Below the pieces are notes generated by a model that saw only the letters and a program-made list of their open reading frames with translations, did not search any database and was not told where the DNA came from. Source: Candidatus Woesearchaeota archaeon (lineage in GTDB: Archaea > Nanobdellota > Nanobdellia > Woesearchaeales > JASKKU01). From it: 14,397 nucleotides of DNA. The position numbers and the translations under genes are program-made. Positions 6,477 to 11,944 of the stretch are shown here, in pieces. Position 1 is the first letter of the stretch. Each line of letters opens with the position of its first letter. The DNA is taken from NCBI GenBank assembly GCA_011045925.1, contig DSBS01000081.1, positions 1 to 14,397 on the forward strand, given 5' to 3'.

Positions 6477-7626
6477 AAAGGCTGAATCTGGATCAGAGTA
6501 TGGCTATAGGGAAGGCTCTTCACAGCCTTCAGCAAATTATTATGAAGAAGAGAATAAGCTTCTTAAAGCAACAGTAAGCCACCTAAGGAATGAGCTGATG
6601 AGGCTTAGGCAGCCTCCGCTTATGCTTAGCGAGGTTATCAGTGTTTTTGATGACAAGGCTGTTATTGTAATCTCAAATGGAAACAGGTTTATGGTGAATG
6701 TGGCAAGCAATCTCCAGGGAAAGGTTAAGGTTGGGAGTTTTGTGCTTGTTGAGCAGAAGAACCTGAATATTGTTGACATAGTTAAGTCAAGCATAGGGGA
6801 GATGAATGCTGAGAAATTTGTAATCATTGAAAAGCCAGAGGCAGACTGGTCCCAGATTGGTGGCCTTCACGACCAGATTCAGGAGCTTAAAGAGGTAATT
6901 GAGCTTCCTCTAATGAAGCCAGAGTTATTTAAGAAAATCGGGATAATTCCCCCAAAAGGGATTCTGCTTTACGGCTCTCCTGGGACAGGAAAGACTTTGC
7001 TTGCAAAAGCAGTTGCAGCTTCTACGAACTCAACCTTTATTGAGCTTGTCGGCTCAGAGCTTGTACAGAAATTTATAGGAGAAGGGGCAAAGCTTGTCAG
7101 GGAAATGTTTAAGCTGGCAAAAGAAAAGGCGCCAACAATAATATTCATAGATGAAATCGACAGCATAGCAGCAAAGAGAATAGAGCTTGGAACAAGTGGA
7201 GAAAGGGAAGTGCAAAGGACATTCATGCAGCTTCTTGCTGAAATTGACGGGTTTAAGAACCTTGATAATGTAAAAGTAATCGGCTGCACTAACAGAAGGG
7301 ATATTGTAGACCCGGCAATACTAAGGCCTGGCAGGCTTGACAGGCAGATTTACATTCCGCTTCCTGATGACCAGGGCAGGGAGCAGATCTTCAGGATTCA
7401 TACAGGCATGATGAGGCTGTCAAAGACAGTCAAGCTGGACATAATCTCTAAGAAGTGCGATGGCTTTTCCGGGGCAGAAATAAGGGCTGTCTGCACAGAA
7501 GCCGGCTATTTTGCAATAAGGGCAGGCAAGTCTTCAGTGACTATGAAAGACTTTGAGAAGGCAATAGAGAAAGTAAAGCAGTCTGATGAGATAGAATCCA
7601 GGGATTACCAGGCTATGTTTGGCTAA
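6466..7626 (+). CDS. pan: Proteasome-activating nucleotidase (PAN-like AAA+ ATPase)
   Basis: PAN is a hexameric ATPase that unfolds proteins and threads them into the 20S proteasome. The 386-residue product has a coiled coil (about 26-48), a QPP turn (49-51) at the place of PAN's conserved proline, an OB-like domain (about 53-108) and one AAA+ domain: Walker A GSPGTGKT (170-177), pore loop KFIG (202-205), Walker B IIFIDE (225-230), sensor 1 CTNR (274-277) and arginine fingers RPGRLDR (287-293). The C-terminus is MFG, a phenylalanine variant of the usual HbYX proteasome-docking motif. The start overlaps the aminopeptidase gene by 11 bases. Proteasome subunits are not in this window. A Cdc48-type enzyme is unlikely because there is only one AAA+ domain. 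Confidence 0.9.
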   Translation: MSSEKAESGSEYGYREGSSQPSANYYEEENKLLKATVSHLRNELMRLRQPPLMLSEVISVFDDKAVIVISNGNRFMVNVASNLQGKVKVGSFVLVEQKNLNIVDIVKSSIGEMNAEKFVIIEKPEADWSQIGGLHDQIQELKEVIELPLMKPELFKKIGIIPPKGILLYGSPGTGKTLLAKAVAASTNSTFIELVGSELVQKFIGEGAKLVREMFKLAKEKAPTIIFIDEIDSIAAKRIELGTSGEREVQRTFMQLLAEIDGFKNLDNVKVIGCTNRRDIVDPAILRPGRLDRQIYIPLPDDQGREQIFRIHTGMMRLSKTVKLDIISKKCDGFSGAEIRAVCTEAGYFAIRAGKSSVTMKDFEKAIEKVKQSDEIESRDYQAMFG

Positions 7627-7682
7627 TCCCCCTGTTTCTTAATAAAGTTAAGTAATAAAAGAAAAGTAATTAATTAAAGAAG
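7627..7682. other. AT-rich spacer after the PAN gene
   Basis: These 56 bases between the PAN stop and the sRNA are rich in A and T, with no clear T-tract terminator for PAN on the plus strand. PAN transcripts may therefore run into the antisense of the sRNA. Confidence 0.35.
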
Positions 7683-7743
7683 TTCCCTCAGTAGTTACTT
7701 CCGCTCATCACCTTTCAGAGGGTGTTCACCTCATCATAGGGAA
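7683..7743 (-). ncRNA. C/D box sRNA guiding rRNA 2'-O-methylation
   Basis: Read on the minus strand this 61-base element has every part of an archaeal C/D sRNA in order. A terminal stem TTCCC (7743-7739) pairs with GGGAA (7687-7683). Box C is ATGATGA (7737-7731), followed by a 12-base guide, box D' CTGA (7718-7715), a 3-base loop, box C' GTGATGA (7711-7705), a 13-base guide and box D CTGA (7691-7688). Such RNAs bind L7Ae, Nop5 and fibrillarin. The D' guide GGUGAACACCCU is complementary to AGGGUGUUCACC, which looks like the 23S rRNA A-loop. By the fifth-base rule it would methylate the U equivalent to E. coli U2552. The D guide GCGGAAGUAACUA would target UAGUUACUUCCGC; I cannot place that with confidence. 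A TATA box sits upstream at the right spacing. Confidence 0.88.
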
Positions 7744-7763
7744 ATTAGGTAATAGCCTCTCTT

Positions 7764-7773
7764 GTTTAAATAA
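7764..7773 (-). promoter_or_regulatory. TATA box for the C/D box sRNA
   Basis: TTATTTAAAC on the minus strand is centred about 25 bases before the predicted 5' end of the sRNA (7743), so the RNA could be transcribed directly with little trimming. Confidence 0.55.
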
Positions 7774-7812
7774 CTTTTGCAAATCTCAGGAAAGCCAATT
7801 AAAAGAAGAAAA

Positions 7813-7820
7813 GTTATAAA
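7813..7820 (+). promoter_or_regulatory. TATA box for the Trm5-like gene
   Basis: GTTATAAA is centred 27 bases before the ATG at 7844, the leaderless spacing, and supports that start. It and the sRNA promoter are back to back. Confidence 0.55.
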
Positions 7821-7843
7821 CCCCCTGCCAAATCTTTTCGGTT

Positions 7844-9583
7844 ATGTATGCCAAGGTTCCAAAGCAAAGCAAGGAGCTGGTAAAAAAACTTAGGATAGAC
7901 AAAAGTAAAAGGTTTTTTTCTGATGATGTTTTTACTTATGCCCCATTGCTCGAAAAGCCAAGCCCTGAAATTAAGATTGAATTAGCTTCTTCCGAAGAGA
8001 TTAATCGCATCCTAGAAACCAAAAAAAAGAGCTCAAGCCTGAAAGAATCCCTTAAAGAAGCCTTTTCTGATGAGGAGATTGAGCAGGTAAAAACATCTTA
8101 TGATATTGTAGGTGATATTGCAATCCTCGAGATTGACCCCATGTTTTTTAATAAGAAAAAGCTAATAGCAGAGTCACTTATGAGCTCAAATAAGAGAATA
8201 AGGACAGTGCTGATGAAAAAAGGCAGGCATGAGGGAGATTTCCGCCTTCAGAAGCATGACCATGTGCTTGGGCTTGACAAAAGAGAGACTACCCATAAGG
8301 AAAACAACTCTTTGATTACCTTAAATGTTGACTCTGCTTATTTCTCAGTAAGGCTGGCAAGTGAAAGAAAGAGAATCTTTCAGCAGGTAAAAAAAGGCGA
8401 GAGGGTTATGGTTTTCTTCTCAGGCGCAGGCCCTTACCCTGTTGAAATCTCAAAGAATACAGAAGCAGAATGCGTATATGGGGTCGAGTTGAACCCTAAG
8501 GCGCACATGTACTCGCTTCATAATAGGTTTCAGAATAAGTGCTGGAATTATCTTCCTATTCTTGGGGACGTAAAAAATGTTTCACAAAACATTGGCGCTT
8601 ATCTTGTTGGGCTTAAAAGCTCAATTAACCCAGAACAGCTTAAGCCAAGGCTGGACAAGGATTACTCTGTTCATGAGCTCTTCCTTTTTGATGATGACCT
8701 TCAGCCTGAGGCAAGGCGGCTTGACCAGAAGATAAACAAGAGAATTCACAATATAACGAAGCTTAAGAAAACAATAGGACAGCTTAAAGCCATGGGAAAG
8801 AATGTTTTTGTGCATATGCCTATGGGAGAGCATTCACTGAAAAACCTCAAAGACACGCTTCTCTACCTTGGCAAGCTCTCAAAGGAGATGCAGTTTCAGA
8901 CAATAGCTCACCTTACCTGCTCTTTAAGTGAAGCAAGACAGATACTTAAAAGGATGGATAGGCTTAATTCTTATATGTTCTACGAGAACCTGGATTCAGG
9001 ATCTCCTTTCAATTCATGCAAGGGCTTTATTGGGCTTAAGCCGTATATTCAAAATGTTTGTGTTGATGTAGCTCGCCTTGGCTTATGCTTGGGCAGCAAG
9101 GAAAAGGTCTTGAATGAGATTAAAGAGTTTAAGAAGCATTTCAACCTTTACTTTCATATAAGCAATACAGAAGGAAGCTCAGAGGGAAGAATGATTGATG
9201 AAGACTGGCTCGACATCAAGGAAATATTTAAAGAAGTTTCCTTTGGCATATGCGAGGTTTTTAGCAAAGATGAGGCCAACCCTGTTGAAATGCTATCTTC
9301 TTTTGATAAGCTCTCTCAATTCCCAAAGAATTTCGACAGGATCGTTATGCCTTTGCCTATGGGTGCAGAAGATTTTCTTGAAAGCGCGCTTGCCTTATCA
9401 TCCAAAGGTACAATAATCCACCTATATGATTTTATAGACGAGGAAAACTTCAGCATTGCTTATGATAAGATAGGTATTGCCTGCAAAAAACTAGGCAGAA
9501 AGCATAAAATCCTTGGCTTTGTTAAGTGCGGCCATCATTCTCCCGGCAAGTTTAGGGTATGTACTGATTTTTTGGTTCAGTAA
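7844..9583 (+). CDS. Trm5-family tRNA methyltransferase with inserted TIM-barrel domain
   Basis: Trm5 enzymes use SAM to make m1G37 next to the anticodon; related Taw2 acts in wyosine synthesis. The protein has 579 residues, against roughly 330-350 for ordinary archaeal Trm5. Residues 1-35 resemble the D1 domain. D2 and D3 follow, with YDIVGDIAILEI (86-97), KKGRHEGDFR (125-134), THKENNSL (150-157), YFSVRLASER (166-175), SAM loop FFSGAGPYPVEISKN (191-205), GVELNP (213-218) and GDV (241-243). Then comes a foreign block of about 240 residues. The methyltransferase resumes at DRIVMPLPMGAEDFL (498-512) and ends with GTIIHLYDF, a CGHHSPGKFR motif and CTDF. Where some Trm5 proteins have NLP this one has PLP (503-505). 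Both halves keep one frame with no internal stop. Position 37 specificity is inferred. Confidence 0.87.
   Translation: MYAKVPKQSKELVKKLRIDKSKRFFSDDVFTYAPLLEKPSPEIKIELASSEEINRILETKKKSSSLKESLKEAFSDEEIEQVKTSYDIVGDIAILEIDPMFFNKKKLIAESLMSSNKRIRTVLMKKGRHEGDFRLQKHDHVLGLDKRETTHKENNSLITLNVDSAYFSVRLASERKRIFQQVKKGERVMVFFSGAGPYPVEISKNTEAECVYGVELNPKAHMYSLHNRFQNKCWNYLPILGDVKNVSQNIGAYLVGLKSSINPEQLKPRLDKDYSVHELFLFDDDLQPEARRLDQKINKRIHNITKLKKTIGQLKAMGKNVFVHMPMGEHSLKNLKDTLLYLGKLSKEMQFQTIAHLTCSLSEARQILKRMDRLNSYMFYENLDSGSPFNSCKGFIGLKPYIQNVCVDVARLGLCLGSKEKVLNEIKEFKKHFNLYFHISNTEGSSEGRMIDEDWLDIKEIFKEVSFGICEVFSKDEANPVEMLSSFDKLSQFPKNFDRIVMPLPMGAEDFLESALALSSKGTIIHLYDFIDEENFSIAYDKIGIACKKLGRKHKILGFVKCGHHSPGKFRVCTDFLVQ
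8585..9319 (+). other. Inserted xylose-isomerase/AP-endonuclease-like TIM-barrel domain within the Trm5-like protein
   Basis: Residues about 248-492 interrupt the methyltransferase between the GDV motif and the PLP motif. The block carries a series of strand-like segments in barrel order: VHELFLF (276-282), VFVHMPM (321-327), TIAHLTC (353-359), MFYENLD (378-384), NVCVDVARLGL (404-414), LYFHISN (435-441) and GICEVF (468-473). Putative metal ligands E381, D408, H438 and E471 match, in order and rough spacing, the Glu-Asp-His-Glu set of sugar epimerases in this superfamily. The second histidine of the usual DxxH motif is R411, and the Asp-x-His pair of endonuclease IV is absent. Assignment is by pattern; function is unknown. 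Confidence 0.62.
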
Positions 9584-9621
9584 TCAGCTTATCGTTTTTA
9601 TATTCGAGAACAGGCTTAAAA

Positions 9622-9649
9622 TTTTTTAACAGGGCTCTTATTTTTTTTT
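9622..9649 (+). terminator. T-tract terminator after the Trm5-like gene
   Basis: A T6 run (9622-9627) and a T9 run (9641-9649) follow the stop codon within 70 bases. The rest of the 177-base gap to the next gene holds that gene's promoter and nothing else I can see. Confidence 0.5.
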
Positions 9650-9705
9650 AATACTAACGAGATTTGTTTGTTCTATTCAAAAAAACCTGTACAGAAAAAG
9701 AAAAG

Positions 9706-9713
9706 TTTATATA
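9706..9713 (+). promoter_or_regulatory. TATA box for the Lys-rich small protein
   Basis: TTTATATA is a strong box A. It predicts a start near 9735 and a leader of about 25 bases. The leader ends in AGGTG (9751-9755), a ribosome-binding site five bases before the ATG at 9761. Confidence 0.6.
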
Positions 9714-9760
9714 CTATCACTTCCAAAAATAATTTAAGCATAATTGCTAAAGGTGTAAAA

Positions 9761-9892
9761 ATGCCAGCAAAGAAAAAAACAGTAAAGAAAAAAACAACTG
9801 CAAAGAAGAAGCCAGCAGCTAAGAAGACAACAAAGAAAGCTGCTCCTAAGAAAAAGGCAACAAAGAAGAAAGCAGTTAAGAAAAAGAAGTAA
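9761..9892 (+). CDS. Tiny Lys/Ala-rich basic protein (histone H1-tail-like)
   Basis: The 43-residue product consists almost only of Lys, Ala, Thr, Pro and Val, starting MPAKKKTVKKKTTAKKK and ending in four lysines; 25 of 43 residues are lysine. It has the K/A/P repeat style of histone H1 C-terminal tails and of bacterial H1-like proteins. It is probably disordered and likely binds DNA or RNA through charge. The start at 9761, not the earlier in-frame ATG at 9668, is set by the TATA box, by AGGTG at 9751-9755, and by the unlike composition of the extension. A clean single-gene promoter and strong terminator suggest an abundant, separately controlled transcript. Function is inference from composition. 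Confidence 0.72.
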   Translation: MPAKKKTVKKKTTAKKKPAAKKTTKKAAPKKKATKKKAVKKKK

Positions 9893-9906
9893 TTAAACCG
9901 TTTTGA

Positions 9907-9920
9907 TTTTTTTTATTTTT
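9907..9920 (+). terminator. T-tract terminator of the Lys-rich gene
   Basis: A T8 run, an A, then a T5 run begin 15 bases after the stop codon; more T-rich sequence follows to about 9938. Confidence 0.55.
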
Positions 9921-10013
9921 CTTTCTTCTTATTTATTTCATGCCAGGATATTTGTTGTGTGTGTTTTAGTTTAATTCTCTAATGATATCCATTTGGTACA
10001 CAGGAGCATTTCG

Positions 10014-10826
10014 TTATATGCCTACAATTGCAAGTGCTGCAAAGACCGCCATTAAGAAGAATCCAAGACTTTTCAGCCTCTTTTCTCTTATGATAATGAA
10101 TGAGATGAATATGCCTGGCATAGCAAGCCCGATTGTGCCAAGCCCTAAAAGAGATGCAACCAGAAACATCACTATTACCAGAGAGAGCTTTGCAGTTCTT
10201 TTCAAAACCCAATTTTTTGCCTCTATAATCTCGCTGTGGCTTCTGAATAACACAAGGTTAAGGGAATTTGTGAAGAAGGCAAAGAACAGGGAAAAAAAGA
10301 ATACAAAGGTAAATATGTTATAAGAAGCGCTAATCATCCATGCAATAAAAACCCCAAGCACAGCTAAAACCGGAGTAACCAGAATAATCTTGTCGTTTCT
10401 TTTAATGCTTCTCATGCCATTAGCAAGCCCAGCCCCTGCAATAGGTATTACAAGCCAGGCAAAGGAGAAGTAATTGGCTAGCTGCCCAAAAACAGAAAAG
10501 AAGATATGAAAGACTGAGAGAGTAAATAAGAAAAGAAATGCAAAATGCCGCCTAAAATAGTCTTTGGGTATCTTCTCGTTAATAATCAGGGCAGAGTGAA
10601 GTGTAATCCCACTGCAAAGCATAATCCCCAGCAGTGCTGGGAAGTCTATAGTAAAGTCAGAAAGGAATGCTAATGGAAGGGAAAATGCAAGAATCAGCCA
10701 GGATATGCCAGTTAAGCCCTGTATAATCTTCTTTTTTGGAATGTTTATCCTGCCTGACAGCTCTTTTCCAACTATAAGCAGCATAATAGAGCAGGCTGTT
10801 ATTGCAAACCCGAAAATAAAGTTCAT
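10014..10826 (-). CDS. Polytopic membrane protein of unknown function
   Basis: I do not recognise this 270-residue protein. It has about nine or ten hydrophobic segments, near residues 3-20, 36-56, 63-83, 94-114, 120-136, 147-166, 171-195, 211-231, 232-246 and 254-270. Charged loops include KIPKDYFRRH (86-95) and RSHSEIIEAKNWVLKR (195-210). There are no obvious catalytic motifs or conserved acidic pairs in the membrane. The start at ATG 10826 overlaps the FEN-1 stop codon as ATGA, and GGTGG lies five bases upstream inside the FEN-1 gene, so translation is probably coupled to FEN-1. The in-frame GTG at 10835 is part of that ribosome-binding site. The link to FEN-1 may only be for expression. 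Confidence 0.75.
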   Translation of the reverse strand: MNFIFGFAITACSIMLLIVGKELSGRINIPKKKIIQGLTGISWLILAFSLPLAFLSDFTIDFPALLGIMLCSGITLHSALIINEKIPKDYFRRHFAFLFLFTLSVFHIFFSVFGQLANYFSFAWLVIPIAGAGLANGMRSIKRNDKIILVTPVLAVLGVFIAWMISASYNIFTFVFFFSLFFAFFTNSLNLVLFRSHSEIIEAKNWVLKRTAKLSLVIVMFLVASLLGLGTIGLAMPGIFISFIIIREKRLKSLGFFLMAVFAALAIVGI

Positions 10827-11860
10827 TTTATCCACCTTTTAAGCCCAGGCTGGGCCTGTTCACTACTCTTTTTTAAAAGCTCATTTATCTTCTTTTCTAT
10901 TCTCTCCCTTGTGAACTCAAATTCAGTGCATAAAAACTCAACAACTCCTTTGCCGTCAATCTTTGAAAACCTAATCTCATCAATAGGTCTGCACTCCATC
11001 TCCTTGATAACCATAAAAACCTCCTTCCAGGAAAAATCAAAGTGAGAATCCCAAGAAGCTTTCTCAAAAAGAGCCTCAAAATCGTTTCCATGCTTTTTAA
11101 CCAGCTTGAGCGCTTTTTTAGGGCCAATGCCCGGAATGCCTTTCTGGTTAAAGTCAGTTCCAGACAGCATTGCAAGCGCTATTAGCTGGTCTTGTGAGAT
11201 TTCGAGCCGGGCAAGGGTTTCTTCCAGTTCAATTAACTCGGGCCTGACTCTCATATAAACAGGCTTCTCCGGAACCTTTTTCTTTCCGCTGAAGCTTAGG
11301 TTTCTTACAAGCCTGTCTGCCCCAAACAGCAGACAGTCATAATCTTCACTTGCAGCAGCATAAGCTTTTTTTGTCTTAACTAAGAATGCAGCCTGTGCTT
11401 CTCCCTCACTCGGCGCCTCAATATAAGGTACTCCCATTAGCTCAAGAAGCCTTTTGCTTTGCTTAATCATCTCAGCATCAAGCCTTGCTGTGCGCTTTGA
11501 GAATTTTAGGTAATCTTCCTCTCTTTCCATTTCCCTTGCTTCCATAAGTTTCTTCTCTGCTTCCTCCTTTGCCTTGCTTCTCTTTTCTTTTTCACTTCGC
11601 TTCAGGTCTGGAGACTTGCCGTCAAAGACATAAACAGGCTTTATTCCCTGCTCAAGAAAGTTGGCAGTCCTGAAAAAAAGCCCAGACAGGTGGCTTGTTA
11701 CTCTTCCTTTTGAGTCCATTAACGGGCTTCCGTCATACTGCCTTATAATAGTAAGAAACTGATAGAGAAAATTAAAGGCATCAATTGCAATAACCTTTCC
11801 TGAGAGCTCAGAAGATTCAATCTCCCTTGAGCTTGCAAGCTCTTTTAGTTTCGTTCCCAT
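10823..11860 (-). CDS. fen1: Flap endonuclease 1 (FEN-1)
   Basis: FEN-1 cuts 5' flaps during Okazaki fragment maturation and base excision repair. The 345-residue length is typical. All seven metal-binding acids occur at the canonical archaeal positions: D27, D80, E152, E154, D173, D175 and D236. Gly2 after Met is kept, as processing requires. The H3TH segment GIPGIGPKKAL (241-251) binds duplex DNA. The extreme C-terminus, QPGLKRWI (337-344), fits a PCNA-interacting PIP box of Q-x-x-L-x-x-W-I form, with a lysine after it. The region 88-131 is rich in Lys and Glu, matching the helical arch. It forms an operon with the membrane protein downstream. Confidence 0.96.
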   Translation of the reverse strand: MGTKLKELASSREIESSELSGKVIAIDAFNFLYQFLTIIRQYDGSPLMDSKGRVTSHLSGLFFRTANFLEQGIKPVYVFDGKSPDLKRSEKEKRSKAKEEAEKKLMEAREMEREEDYLKFSKRTARLDAEMIKQSKRLLELMGVPYIEAPSEGEAQAAFLVKTKKAYAAASEDYDCLLFGADRLVRNLSFSGKKKVPEKPVYMRVRPELIELEETLARLEISQDQLIALAMLSGTDFNQKGIPGIGPKKALKLVKKHGNDFEALFEKASWDSHFDFSWKEVFMVIKEMECRPIDEIRFSKIDGKGVVEFLCTEFEFTRERIEKKINELLKKSSEQAQPGLKRWIK

Positions 11861-11916
11861 ATTTTATCATGCGTATTTTTAGATTTCATTTTTTTAAGCG
11901 GTATTTGAGTTTAGCC

Positions 11917-11923
11917 AAAAAAA
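11917..11923 (-). terminator. T7 tract after the winged-helix gene
   Basis: On the minus strand a T7 run, flanked by GGCTG and GGC, lies 22 bases past the stop codon of the winged-helix gene and before FEN-1. It probably separates the two transcription units. Confidence 0.4.
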
Positions 11924-11944
11924 CAGCCTTAGGTTGCCTCTGGT

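Noticed and set aside
7844..9583. Possibility that the long Trm5-like gene is an artefact of two genes joined by a frameshift or assembly error
   Set aside because: The methyltransferase resumes in frame after the insert with its C-terminal motifs in the right order, and there is no internal stop; a simple gene join would put the barrel at one end, not in the middle.
9668..9760. N-terminal extension of the Lys-rich protein from ATG 9668
   Set aside because: It would place the TATA box and ribosome-binding site inside the coding region, and its composition is unlike the rest.
9982..10323. Plus-strand frame of 113 codons opposite the polytopic membrane protein
   Set aside because: It lies fully antisense to the 3' half of a gene with strong membrane-protein character that is coupled to FEN-1; no promoter or ribosome-binding site is seen.
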